Source: Lachnospiraceae bacterium
GTDB taxonomy: Bacteria; Bacillota; Clostridia; Lachnospirales; Lachnospiraceae
Reading direction: 5' to 3'
Assembly: GCA_024690825.1 (NCBI GenBank)
Contig: JAILOK010000129.1
Location: 62,001 to 126,000 of the forward strand
DNA: 64,000 nt
Shown here: positions 36,310 through 44,659 of the stretch, piece after piece
How positions within the stretch are numbered: the stretch's first letter is position 1
Layout of the letters: every line of letters begins with the position of its first letter
Program-made: the position numbers and the translations under genes
The notes under the pieces: generated by a model
Told to the model about the DNA's origin: nothing
Database searches by the model: none
What the model saw: only the letters and a program-made list of their open reading frames with translations

Positions 36310-37638
36310 ATGGAACCCGTCTTTGATTTCGCAAAATATGCAGCTGTTAAGGAAATGTCCTTTATCAAAAAACTCGGCAGGGTTGTAAATGTTGTCGGAC
36401 TTACGATCGAGTCGAACGGACCGGATGCCAGACTTGCGGACATGTGTCATATCATGCCGGCGGATCCCGCAAGGGAGCCGATACTTGCGGAAGTTGTCGG
36501 TTTTAAAAACCAGAAAACGCTTCTGATGCCCTACGAATCTACAGACGGCATAGGAAACGGATGCATAGTTGAAAATCTCGGCCATCCGCTGACGGTCAGC
36601 TGCAGCAATGAAATGCTCGGGATGAGCCTTGACGGACTTGGCAATCCGATCGATAAAACAACCATAATCGGCCGTGAATACCCCGTGGATGCCGCACCGC
36701 CGGATCCGATGGACAGGGTCATAATAAATGAGGTGCTGCCTTTGGGCGTAAAGGCAGTTGACGGTCTGCTCACTGTAGGCAAGGGCCAGCGTATAGGCAT
36801 ATTTGCAGGAAGCGGTGTCGGGAAAAGCACGCTCATGGGTATGTTTGCAAGAAATACGAGGGCTGACATAAATGTTATCGCTCTGATCGGAGAACGAGGC
36901 AGAGAGGTAAGGGAATTCATAGAAAGAGACCTCGGTGAAGAAGGCATGAGAAGATCTGTCGTTGTAGTGGCAACCTCCGATAAGCCTGCCCTTGAAAGAA
37001 AAAAAGCGGCGATGACCGCAACAGCTGTGGCCGAATTCTTCAGAGATCAGGGCAAAGATGTTCTGTTGATGATGGATTCACTTACGCGTTTTTCAATGGC
37101 GCAGAGAGAGATAGGACTTGCCTCCGGGGAACCCCCTGTTACGAGAGGCTATCCTCCTTCCGTATATGCCGAGATGCCGAAACTCCTCGAAAGGGCGGGA
37201 AATGCCGCAAAAGGATCCATTACCGGACTTTATACGGTCCTGGTTGACGGAGACGATTTCAACGAACCCATTACGGATACGGCGCGTTCGATCCTTGACG
37301 GACATATAATGCTGAACAGGAGACTGGCGCAGCAGAATCATTATCCTGCCATAGATGTGCTGCAGAGCATATCCAGATGCATGAGCCAGATAACGGCAAA
37401 AGAGCACAAGAAATATGCAGGCCAGCTAAAGAATGTGATGGCAACCTATAACGAAGCAGAGGACCTTATAAATATCGGTGCTTACAAGGCGGGATCCAAT
37501 CCGAGGATCGATTTTGCCATCAGCAAGATAGATGCGGTAAATGAATACCTTCTGCAGGAAACCGATTCCAAATTTGAATTTGAGGATGAGGTAATGATGC
37601 TCAAGGGAATATTTGAAGAGGAACCTCTCGATGGCTAA
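36310..37638 (+). CDS. fliI: Flagellum-specific ATPase FliI
   Basis: A 442-residue export ATPase related to F1-beta. Walker A is 'GIFAGSGVGKSTLMG', Walker B 'DVLLMMDSLTRFSMAQREIG', and 'GEPPVTRGYPPSVYAEMPKL' is the family block. The length is normal. It drives substrate delivery to FlhA/FlhB together with FliH and FliJ, which flank it. fliJ starts within its last codons. Confidence 0.98.
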   Translation: MEPVFDFAKYAAVKEMSFIKKLGRVVNVVGLTIESNGPDARLADMCHIMPADPAREPILAEVVGFKNQKTLLMPYESTDGIGNGCIVENLGHPLTVSCSNEMLGMSLDGLGNPIDKTTIIGREYPVDAAPPDPMDRVIINEVLPLGVKAVDGLLTVGKGQRIGIFAGSGVGKSTLMGMFARNTRADINVIALIGERGREVREFIERDLGEEGMRRSVVVVATSDKPALERKKAAMTATAVAEFFRDQGKDVLLMMDSLTRFSMAQREIGLASGEPPVTRGYPPSVYAEMPKLLERAGNAAKGSITGLYTVLVDGDDFNEPITDTARSILDGHIMLNRRLAQQNHYPAIDVLQSISRCMSQITAKEHKKYAGQLKNVMATYNEAEDLINIGAYKAGSNPRIDFAISKIDAVNEYLLQETDSKFEFEDEVMMLKGIFEEEPLDG

Positions 37639-38074
37639 GTTCATATACCGGATGCAGAATATCCTGAATATCAAGGAAAAACTGGAGGAACAGGCAAGAA
37701 ACGAATATGCGGCTCAGAGAGCGGCCTTAAACGAGGCTGAGGAGGAAGAGGAAAGACTGAAACAGGAAAAAAGCCGCTATGAAGAGGAAGGCCGGAGGAT
37801 AAGAAACTCAAAACTTAATTTGCGTGACATAGAAGAAAACGCCAATTCCATAGCCATTTTGGAGGGTTTTATCAGGGAACAGCACAAGGCAGTCCTGAAG
37901 GAAGAAAAGAAACTCGAAGAAAGAAGGGCCGAACTGGAAGATGCGATCAAAGAGAGAAAGATACAGGATAAACTCAAGGAGCATGCCTTTGATGAGTTCA
38001 AGGCTGATCTGAACAGGGAAGAGGCCAAGGAAATAGACCAGCTGACAAGTTATACCTACGGTTCAAAGAAGTAA
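37631..38074 (+). CDS. fliJ: Flagellar export chaperone FliJ
   Basis: A 147-residue, almost wholly coiled-coil protein, the central stalk of the export ATPase. The N-terminus 'FIYRMQNILNIKEKLEEQAR' is typical, and the remainder is charged helix rich in E, K and R. I take ATG 37631, with GAGGAA upstream, overlapping fliI by eight bases; a longer frame from 37613 has no ribosome site. Position after fliI supports the call. Confidence 0.92.
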   Translation: MAKFIYRMQNILNIKEKLEEQARNEYAAQRAALNEAEEEEERLKQEKSRYEEEGRRIRNSKLNLRDIEENANSIAILEGFIREQHKAVLKEEKKLEERRAELEDAIKERKIQDKLKEHAFDEFKADLNREEAKEIDQLTSYTYGSKK

Positions 38075-38087
38075 AGGAACAAAAGAT

Positions 38088-38987
38088 ATGGCTGATGATA
38101 AGGAACTGCCTGTACAGAGCAAGGAAGAGAGAAAAGAGGCAGCCAAAAAAATAAAAGAAGAAAAAAAGGCTTTACGCGCTCAGGCAAAGGAACTGAAAAA
38201 ACAGCAGAAAGCCATAGACGAAGCCGCAGCCGAAGACGAGGAAGAGGGAGGGGCTTTATCGGTCATACTGGTCACTGTGGTCATAGTGATCATATGGCTT
38301 GCCATTCTTGCCCTTCTTATCAAGCTTGACATCGGCGGATTCGGGTCCAATGTACTCGCGCCTGTATTGAAGGATGTTCCGGTGATAAACAAGGTCCTTC
38401 CTGAAGGCGCTGTAAAAACTGTATCCGATAATGAGGCCGGTTCTATCGCTGCGGGATACGAGAATCTGGAAGAGGCGGTAGACCGCATCAAGGAACTTGA
38501 GCAGGAGCTGGATCATGAAAGACAGGTAAATGAAAAAGCGGAAGATACGATAGATGAGCTTACCGCAGAGCTTGCAAGGCTCAAGACCTATGAAGACAAT
38601 CAGATAGAGTTTGAAAAGATCAAGGATGAGTTCGATAATGAGGTGGTTTTCAACAGCAAGGCGCCGGACATATCCGAATATCAGAAGTACTATGAGAAGA
38701 TAGATCCTACGAATGCCGAGATCCTGTATAAGGAAGTGATCAGAAAACAGGAGGTTGACAAAGAAGTTAAGGACTATGCTAAAGCGTATTCATCAATGAA
38801 ACCCGCAAAAGCGGCGGCCATTTTTGCAAGCGACCCGCTGCGCAGCGACCTGGAGCTTGCGGCCAAGATCCTCGGAACAATGAGCGCTGATGCAAGAGGA
38901 GCCATACTGGCGCAGATAGGAGATCTTGATGCCGATCTTGCCGGTAATATCACAAGGATAATGGAACCTGAAGAAGACGGTCAGTGA
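38088..38987 (+). CDS. MotE-like (YlxF-type) membrane protein with MgtE-N-like C-terminus
   Basis: A 299-residue protein between fliJ and fliK, the place held by ylxF in Bacillus. A charged N-terminal helix (residues 1-50) is followed by one membrane helix at about 56-80 ('ALSVILVTVVIVIIWLAILA'), a coiled coil (about 125-190), and a C-terminal 'MKPAKAAAIFASDPLRSDLE' / 'ILGTMSADARGAILAQIG' segment that matches the MgtE intracellular N-domain seen in MotE proteins. In MotE/YlxF proteins this arrangement is linked to motor or basal-body function, but the exact role is uncertain. Confidence 0.85.
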   Translation: MADDKELPVQSKEERKEAAKKIKEEKKALRAQAKELKKQQKAIDEAAAEDEEEGGALSVILVTVVIVIIWLAILALLIKLDIGGFGSNVLAPVLKDVPVINKVLPEGAVKTVSDNEAGSIAAGYENLEEAVDRIKELEQELDHERQVNEKAEDTIDELTAELARLKTYEDNQIEFEKIKDEFDNEVVFNSKAPDISEYQKYYEKIDPTNAEILYKEVIRKQEVDKEVKDYAKAYSSMKPAKAAAIFASDPLRSDLELAAKILGTMSADARGAILAQIGDLDADLAGNITRIMEPEEDGQ

Positions 38988-39026
38988 TCCCTGAGAAAAA
39001 ACCTGTTTTTTTATAAAAAATTATGT

Positions 39027-39053
39027 TAAGTTTTGTTATTCTTTTGCCGATAA
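39027..39053 (+). promoter_or_regulatory. Sigma-28 (FliA)-type promoter upstream of fliK
   Basis: TAAG (39027-39030), 15 bases, then GCCGATAA (39046-39053). The sigma-28/sigma-D consensus is TAAA-N15-GCCGATAA/T, so the -10 and spacing match exactly and the -35 matches three of four. It sits in the 115-base gap before fliK and could let FliA boost the fliK-flgD-flgE genes. Confidence 0.75.
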
Positions 39054-39102
39054 ATACTTTAGCAGAGTACGTGCACCACAAAAACGAAAGGAGGATGATG
39101 AT

Positions 39103-40638
39103 TTGACAACCCCGAACATTGCGGTAAACGACGCTTGGGGTACTATTGTTGCAGGTGCCGGCAGTCAGGGAAATGAAATGTTACCGGAAACCGGAACCGA
39201 TTTCATGTCGGTGATGGACAGGACGGTAAAGAACCAGATGCCGAAGGTCGAAGAAGGAGTAAGTGCTCCAGTAAAGACAGATAACCGGACAAATACAGCC
39301 GACACGAAGACCGAAAATAAAACACCTGAAAAAAAGACCGAAAATACGGACAGCAGTACCGGGCGCGAGAGCAGGGATGCGAAGGTTGAAAGCAGGGAAG
39401 CAAAAAAGACAACTGAAGATACCTCGGAAAGCGAAGTAAAAGATGAGGTAAAAGAGACGGTAGTCTCAAAAGCGGAAGAAGTAAAGGCAAATATAGTCCT
39501 GAAACTTGAGATCGATGTGGAAGATCTTGAAAATGCGATGGAAGTCTTAAACATTTCGGCATTGGATCTCCTGAATCCGCAGATCGTACCTGAACTTGTG
39601 GCAGAAGTCACCGGGGAAGACATTTCGGCGGTGCTCACAGACGAAGATATCTACACCAAAGTGGCAGATATAACCGGAATGATCCGTGAAGAAGTATCGG
39701 AACTGATGCAGACATTTGACCAGACAGCAGAAGAATTTGCCGGGACACTTGAAACCATCAGAAAAGAGCCACAGATAACAGTACCGGAAGAACAGACGGA
39801 AAATGTAAACATCAAAGAACAGGTACCGGTCGAAAAAAATGAAGAAGGTTTTGAAAAAGTAAAGATCGAAGTTGAAAGCTCACTAAAGGATGTGGTAAGG
39901 ACCCCAGCGGAAGCCAATCCGAAGGAAAAAGCCGAGACGGATGTGACCGAAAGGAAATCCGTATCGGATGAGCCTGAAAACAGGGGACAGTCTGAAACAG
40001 TTGCCCAAAATGTCACTGAAGGGAAAGAAACCCGAAGGGACACAAAGGGTGAACATCACGATACAGATCCCAAAAACGAAAACACAAATACCTTTGTTCA
40101 AAACCTTACGCAGACAGTAAAAGATGCAGTCATAGGAAATGAGACCGTAAGCAATGTGGCCGAACCCTATGTAAGGGCAGAGCAGATCCTCGACCAGATC
40201 GAAAGCAGCATCAGACTGGGATTTCATGAGGATACGACATCGATGGAGCTTCAGCTTCATCCTGCATCCCTCGGAAAGATCAATGTGAAGATCGTATCTG
40301 CAAACGGCGAGGTTACGGCACAGTTTGAAGCGCAGAATGCATCAGTAAAGGCAGCTTTGGAAGGACATGTGGCACAGCTGAAAACAACCCTCGAACAGCA
40401 GGGAGTAAAGATCGAAAGTGTCGAAGTAACGGTTGCATCGCATGAATTCGAGCAGAACCTCATGCAGGGCGGACAGCAGAACGCACAGGATACAAACGAA
40501 GGCAAAAGATCCGGACTTAGAAGGATAAACCTGAATGCGGAAGACGATGAAGAGATCGAAGGACCTGCAAAAGATGCAGAGAGGATAGCAAGAAGCATGA
40601 TGGCAGCAAACGGAACCTCAGTCGATTTCCAGGCATAG
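39103..40638 (+). CDS. fliK: Flagellar hook-length control protein FliK
   Basis: A 511-residue exported ruler that sets hook length. Residues about 60-350 are low-complexity, rich in E, K, T, V and N, and probably unfolded. The C-terminal domain (about 375-470) has the FliK signature 'SMELQLHPASLGKINVKI' and 'VTAQFEAQNASVKAALEGH'. The start is TTG 39103, with GGAGGATGATGAT before it; the ATGs inside that ribosome site lead to an immediate stop. It lies just after a sigma-28-type promoter and before flgD. Confidence 0.93.
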   Translation: MTTPNIAVNDAWGTIVAGAGSQGNEMLPETGTDFMSVMDRTVKNQMPKVEEGVSAPVKTDNRTNTADTKTENKTPEKKTENTDSSTGRESRDAKVESREAKKTTEDTSESEVKDEVKETVVSKAEEVKANIVLKLEIDVEDLENAMEVLNISALDLLNPQIVPELVAEVTGEDISAVLTDEDIYTKVADITGMIREEVSELMQTFDQTAEEFAGTLETIRKEPQITVPEEQTENVNIKEQVPVEKNEEGFEKVKIEVESSLKDVVRTPAEANPKEKAETDVTERKSVSDEPENRGQSETVAQNVTEGKETRRDTKGEHHDTDPKNENTNTFVQNLTQTVKDAVIGNETVSNVAEPYVRAEQILDQIESSIRLGFHEDTTSMELQLHPASLGKINVKIVSANGEVTAQFEAQNASVKAALEGHVAQLKTTLEQQGVKIESVEVTVASHEFEQNLMQGGQQNAQDTNEGKRSGLRRINLNAEDDEEIEGPAKDAERIARSMMAANGTSVDFQA

Positions 40639-40659
40639 GAAGAAAGGACAGGTGAAAAA

Positions 40660-41322
40660 ATGAGCGTAGATGCTTCAATTTTGGACGGAAAGGTAACAAA
40701 TAACACATCGAATACGGCCAAAGAGACCAAGACTGCAAAGGAGAGCTCGACACTTGACAAACAGGCCTTCCTCCAGCTTTTGGTTGCGCAGATGAAATAT
40801 CAGGATCCTTTAGAGCCTACCGACAATACGGAATATGTTGCCCAGCTTGCACAGTTCTCCTCACTTGAAGCAATGAACAATGTGAGCGAATCAATGGATC
40901 TTCAGAGAGCAACGGCTCTTGTGGGCAAGACGGTAACCGTAAGCAGCACGAATGAAACGACCGGTGTTACCACAGAAGTTACGGGAACGGTAGATTATGT
41001 AACACATTCAGGATCCAAGACATTCTTAACGATCGACGGAAACCAGTACAATGTGGATGATGTGAAACAGGTCTGGGATGACACCTATATCGAAGCCGAC
41101 ACGGTGGCAACAGCCTGGAGATCAACCTACGAACTGCTTCCGAAGGTGGATTCGATAGATGAACAGAATGTCGGACAGTATAAAGATGCCATTCAGAATC
41201 TCGTTACGGTATTTAACAGCATGTCCACCTACCAGCAGTCATTCCTGACAGATGATGAAAAGAACGGACTTGCGGCCTATGTTGCAAAGATGAAGGAACT
41301 TGGTGTTGAAATACAGACTTAA
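40660..41322 (+). CDS. flgD: Flagellar hook capping protein FlgD
   Basis: A 220-residue scaffold for hook assembly. The N-terminal export and cap region carries the signature 'LDKQAFLQLLVAQMKYQDPL' and 'NTEYVAQLAQFSSLEAM'. The C-terminal half has the beta segment 'ALVGKTVTVSS' and continues with a helical extension. Gene order fliK-flgD-TIGR02530-flgE is as in Bacillus and many Clostridia. Confidence 0.95.
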   Translation: MSVDASILDGKVTNNTSNTAKETKTAKESSTLDKQAFLQLLVAQMKYQDPLEPTDNTEYVAQLAQFSSLEAMNNVSESMDLQRATALVGKTVTVSSTNETTGVTTEVTGTVDYVTHSGSKTFLTIDGNQYNVDDVKQVWDDTYIEADTVATAWRSTYELLPKVDSIDEQNVGQYKDAIQNLVTVFNSMSTYQQSFLTDDEKNGLAAYVAKMKELGVEIQT

Positions 41323-41341
41323 GGAAAAGGAGTGATGATTT

Positions 41342-41752
41342 ATGAAGATAAATCAAAACGGCTATTCCTCAATTGAACAGGCTGCGGCGGCCTACCTTTC
41401 AGGGACGAAGGAAACAACCTTAACGGTTGAGATCCCGGAAAACGGCAGATCCTTTGCCGAGATCCTCTCTGAAAAGTCAGGAAAGGCAAAAGAAGTTCCC
41501 GGCGTAAACTTTACAAAACATGCAGCGCAGAGACTCAACGACAGGAACATAGAACTTTCCGAGGCCCAGCTTACAAGACTTTTTAACGGAACGCAGGAAG
41601 CCGGAAATAAGGGAATTAATTCATCGCTTGTCATGGTGGACGATTTGGCATTCATAGTAAACACAAAGTCCAATACAGTGGTGACAGCGATGGACCCGGC
41701 ATCAAATGATAAAAACGTTTTCACAAACATCGATGGAGCGGTGATTGCATAG
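41342..41752 (+). CDS. TIGR02530-type flagellar operon protein
   Basis: A 136-residue protein of the small family found between flgD and flgE in Firmicutes. Diagnostic are 'VNFTKHAAQRLNDRNIELS' and 'SLVMVDDLAFIVNTKSNTVV'. The N-terminal 50 residues are variable. The family's function is not settled; a link to hook assembly is suggested by position. After its stop comes a 158-base gap with three consecutive hairpins. Confidence 0.9.
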   Translation: MKINQNGYSSIEQAAAAYLSGTKETTLTVEIPENGRSFAEILSEKSGKAKEVPGVNFTKHAAQRLNDRNIELSEAQLTRLFNGTQEAGNKGINSSLVMVDDLAFIVNTKSNTVVTAMDPASNDKNVFTNIDGAVIA

Positions 41753-41757
41753 CGAGT

Positions 41758-41858
41758 CAAATTTCTTCACGAAATTTGGCGAGCGTATTTGGCAGGGGGC
41801 TTTAGCCGCCTGTCCTGCGAAGCAGGATTTTCGAGCACATTCCGCAGGTGCTCGAAAA
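41758..41858. repeat. Cluster of four palindromes forming consecutive hairpins before flgE
   Basis: Within 101 bases four hairpins follow one another: CAAATTTC-TTCAC-GAAATTTG (41758-41778); an imperfect stem of CAGGGGGC and GCCGCCTG around TTTA (about 41793-41812); TCCTGC-GAA-GCAGGA (41813-41827); and an 11-base stem TTTTCGAGCAC with GTGCTCGAAAA (41828-41838 and 41848-41858). None is followed by a clear T-run and no frame is conserved through them. The density is unusual for this compact operon and recalls REP-like or MITE-like palindromic elements. Confidence 0.75.
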
Positions 41859-41910
41859 CCCGTAAAAATAACTCAATGGTTTAATTTCTAATGAAAGAAG
41901 GTAAACGCTT

Positions 41911-43494
41911 ATGATGAGATCACTTTTCTCCGGTGTGGCAGGTCTTCGTACCCACCAGACCAGGATGGATGTAATAGGTAACAATATAGCAAACGTAAAC
42001 ACCGTAGCATACAAGTCAAGTTCAGTAACCTTCCAGGATCTGCTCTATCAGACGACGCAGAACGCTACAGGCGCAAATGAAAAGACCGGACGCGCCGGTA
42101 TCAACGCAAAGCAGATCGGTCTCGGTGTTTCCACCGGTTCCATCTCCACAAACATATCAACCTCAGGTTCAGCCCAGACAACGGGAAGTCCCTTTGATAT
42201 CCGTATCACCGGCGACAGCTTCTTTGTTGTAAGCGACGGCAGCAACCAGTACTTTACCAGGGCAGGCGCTTTTAATGTCGATGCAAACGGAACGCTCTGC
42301 ATGGCAACAAACGGATATACGGTACAGGGATACGGCACAACAAAGGACGCCACCACAGGTGAGATCGTTATTGATACTTCAAACCTTAAAGCGCTTGATA
42401 TCATGAGTGACGAGAATCTGATTTCTGATCCGGTGGCTACAACAAATGCATATATCACCGGAATACTTGATGAGAATTCGGATGCCTTGAAAACGGATGC
42501 CGGACAGGTTGTATCGGTTCCCTTCATAGATAATCTTGGTTACAGCTATTCGGCACAGTTCAAAATCGAATTTAATTATGATACTTCAACAGATCCTCCG
42601 ACAAAGCTTGACGGACAGTATCAGATGTCACTGACCGATATACTTGATTCCAAGGGAAAATCAATCTTTTATTACGGGATTGACGATACTCTGGGCGGTG
42701 TAAGCGGAGTGGCAGGAGAAGAAATGTCGTCAGCTGACAAGCTGAAAACACTTAAGGCTGCAAAAGTATTTAATTTTGGAACCGGAACAACCCCCGACGG
42801 AAATACAGCATACCTTACATTTGATACATATAAGACGCCTTCGGGTGCAAAACCCAAGGGTACCCTGATGAAGGTCAGCGGCACATCGGGAGGAGCCAAT
42901 GTACCGGATCCGCCGGTAAAGACAGAGATAAACGGTCAGGATGTCACCGGTGTGGGACTTGATCTGGATGCACTCAGAACATTTGCTACCGGTATGGCAG
43001 GAATGATGGATGATGCCAATCATGATAATGCAGTATCAATAGATCTTTCAACTATGAAAAACATCGACAACAAGGGAACCTCTACCGTAAACGGCAAGAG
43101 AGGAAGCCTTACATCCGACGCAGGCGCAGGCTGCAAGGTCGGTGATATGAGCTCCATTTCCATAGGACAGGACGGAAAGATCGTAGCCACCTATACAAAC
43201 GGCCAGACAAAGCTTTTGGGACAGATCGCAACAGCGACCTTCGCAAATGCTTCGGGTCTTGAAAAAGAGGGAGACAACCTCTATGCCGCAACCCTCAACT
43301 CCGGTGAAGCTGTTATCAACGATATCACCGCAAACGGCGGATCGATGACCACCGGCGAGCTTGAAATGAGTAATGTTGATCTTTCCGCAGAATTCACGGA
43401 TATGATCACAACACAGAGAGGATTCCAGGCAAACAGCCGTATCATCACCGTTTCCGACACCATGCTTGAGGAACTCGTCAATCTGAAGAGATAA
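41911..43494 (+). CDS. flgE: Flagellar hook protein FlgE
   Basis: A 527-residue hook subunit. The N-terminal rod/hook motif is 'MDVIGNNIANVNTVAYKSSS', followed by 'TFQDLLYQTTQNATGANEKT'. The C-terminal motif is 'EFTDMITTQRGFQANSRIIT' and 'DTMLEELVNLKR'. The central part (about 180-380) is the variable surface region. It is the last gene of the first flagellar unit; a strong terminator follows. Confidence 0.97.
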   Translation: MMRSLFSGVAGLRTHQTRMDVIGNNIANVNTVAYKSSSVTFQDLLYQTTQNATGANEKTGRAGINAKQIGLGVSTGSISTNISTSGSAQTTGSPFDIRITGDSFFVVSDGSNQYFTRAGAFNVDANGTLCMATNGYTVQGYGTTKDATTGEIVIDTSNLKALDIMSDENLISDPVATTNAYITGILDENSDALKTDAGQVVSVPFIDNLGYSYSAQFKIEFNYDTSTDPPTKLDGQYQMSLTDILDSKGKSIFYYGIDDTLGGVSGVAGEEMSSADKLKTLKAAKVFNFGTGTTPDGNTAYLTFDTYKTPSGAKPKGTLMKVSGTSGGANVPDPPVKTEINGQDVTGVGLDLDALRTFATGMAGMMDDANHDNAVSIDLSTMKNIDNKGTSTVNGKRGSLTSDAGAGCKVGDMSSISIGQDGKIVATYTNGQTKLLGQIATATFANASGLEKEGDNLYAATLNSGEAVINDITANGGSMTTGELEMSNVDLSAEFTDMITTQRGFQANSRIITVSDTMLEELVNLKR

Positions 43495-43508
43495 TAGGAT
43501 CATAATAC

Positions 43509-43554
43509 AAAAGTCATCAGGTTAAGCTGTAAAGCCCGGCCTGATGACTTTTTT
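43509..43554 (+). terminator. Rho-independent terminator after flgE
   Basis: A perfect 13-base stem, AAAAGTCATCAGG (43509-43521) with its complement (43540-43552), around an 18-base loop, ending in six Ts. It divides the flagellar region into two transcription units, unless readthrough occurs. Confidence 0.9.
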
Positions 43555-43599
43555 ATTGCAGATGCAGAATATATCCTGTCAGACATATACTATCAAAAT

Positions 43600-43628
43600 T
43601 TGGCATAAACAGACTTTTATGGTATCAT
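43600..43628 (+). promoter_or_regulatory. Promoter at the head of the flbD-motA unit
   Basis: TTGGCA (43600-43605) and TATCAT (43623-43628) are exactly 17 bases apart. The expected start of transcription (about 43635) coincides with the flbD ATG, so the flbD message may be leaderless or nearly so. Confidence 0.6.
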
Positions 43629-43634
43629 GTTTCC

Positions 43635-43805
43635 ATGCTTATCGAGGTCACAAAACTGAATGACGAAAAGATAACGATCAATTCTGATTACATCGAAGTC
43701 ATCGAAGCGACGCCCGATACTGTCATAACCATGACAAACGACAGAAAAATAATAGTAAAAGAAAGTAGACAACAAATCGGAAATTTAGTAAAATTGTCTG
43801 GTTAG
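43635..43805 (+). CDS. flbD: FlbD/SwrD-family small flagellar protein
   Basis: A 56-residue protein with the FlbD-family pattern: 'MLIEVTKLNDEKITINSDYI', then 'EVIEATPDTVITMTNDRKII', then 'VKESRQQI'. The Bacillus relative SwrD (YlzI) lies in the same place, between flgE and fliL/motility genes, and increases motor power. The family alignment fixes the start at ATG 43635, although no ribosome site is visible upstream (TTATGGTATCATGTTTCC). The motA gene with its TTG start follows 53 bases after the stop. Confidence 0.88.
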   Translation: MLIEVTKLNDEKITINSDYIEVIEATPDTVITMTNDRKIIVKESRQQIGNLVKLSG

Positions 43806-43858
43806 CGGTATTGCGCTCTTTTTGTCGTGCATAAAACAATTTAGGAAGTGAGAATATT

Positions 43859-44659
43859 TTGGATATAGCAAGTATAGTAGGACTCGTCGGCTGTTTTGCC
43901 CTCATGTTCTACGGTATTGTAGGCTCTAACGGAATGACCGCCCTTTTCTCCTTCATCGACAGAGACTCGATCCTGATCACCTTTGGTGGTGCGATCATGT
44001 GTATTCTGGCGATGAACACGCTGCAATCATTTGTGGCGGGTCTGAAGACCTTTCCTCTGATCTTCAAGCTTGAGAAGGGAAATGCGGCCGAAGTAATAAA
44101 ACAGATAATAGATCTTTCCAATGTGGCCAGAAAGGAAGGACTTCTTTCTTTGGAAGAGGCTGCAGGAAACATAGACGATGATTTCCTCAAAAAAGGCATA
44201 ATGCTTGTTGTAGACGGTACGGATCCGGAACTTGTTCGTGCGATCATGGAAACGGAGATGGACGGAATAGCCGGCAGGCATAAAGAAGGTATCGGATTCT
44301 GGGACAATTTAGGCTCCATGGGACCTGCCTGGGGAATGATCGGAACTTTGATCGGACTTATAAACATGCTTAAGAATCTGTCGGATCCTTCATCGCTCGG
44401 ACCGGCTATGGCTGTGGCGCTTGTTACAACATTCTACGGGTCGCTGCTGGCCAACTGGATATGTGCGCCGGTTGCGGGAAAGCTTAAAATGAAGGACGGA
44501 CAGGAATTCGCGATCAAGGGTATAGAAGTCGAGGGACTCCTTTCGATACAGGCCGGAGAAAATCCCCGTGTTATAGAGGAAAAGCTGAAATCATTTATTG
44601 CGCCTAAAGAAAGAGGAGGCGGCGGTGAAGAAGAAGGCGGAGGAGCCGGAGGTGAATAA
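43859..44659 (+). CDS. motA: Flagellar motor stator protein MotA
   Basis: A 266-residue membrane protein that forms the ion channel with MotB. Four membrane helices: about 3-23, 35-52, 150-172 and 182-203, with the cytoplasmic loop between helices two and three carrying the FliG-contacting charged residues. The family signature 'NLGSMGPAWGMIGTLIGLI' with its conserved prolines is present ('GPAWGMIGTLIGL'). The start is TTG 43859 after AGGAAGTGAGAAT. The C-terminus is Gly/Glu-rich ('GGGGEEEGGGAGGE'). It overlaps motB at TAATG. Confidence 0.95.
   Translation: MDIASIVGLVGCFALMFYGIVGSNGMTALFSFIDRDSILITFGGAIMCILAMNTLQSFVAGLKTFPLIFKLEKGNAAEVIKQIIDLSNVARKEGLLSLEEAAGNIDDDFLKKGIMLVVDGTDPELVRAIMETEMDGIAGRHKEGIGFWDNLGSMGPAWGMIGTLIGLINMLKNLSDPSSLGPAMAVALVTTFYGSLLANWICAPVAGKLKMKDGQEFAIKGIEVEGLLSIQAGENPRVIEEKLKSFIAPKERGGGGEEEGGGAGGE

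Noticed and set aside
38990-39020. AAAAAACCTGTTTTTTT as a terminator after the MotE-like gene
   Set aside because: The stem is pure A-T with a four-base loop and would be too weak; treated as part of the AT-rich promoter region.
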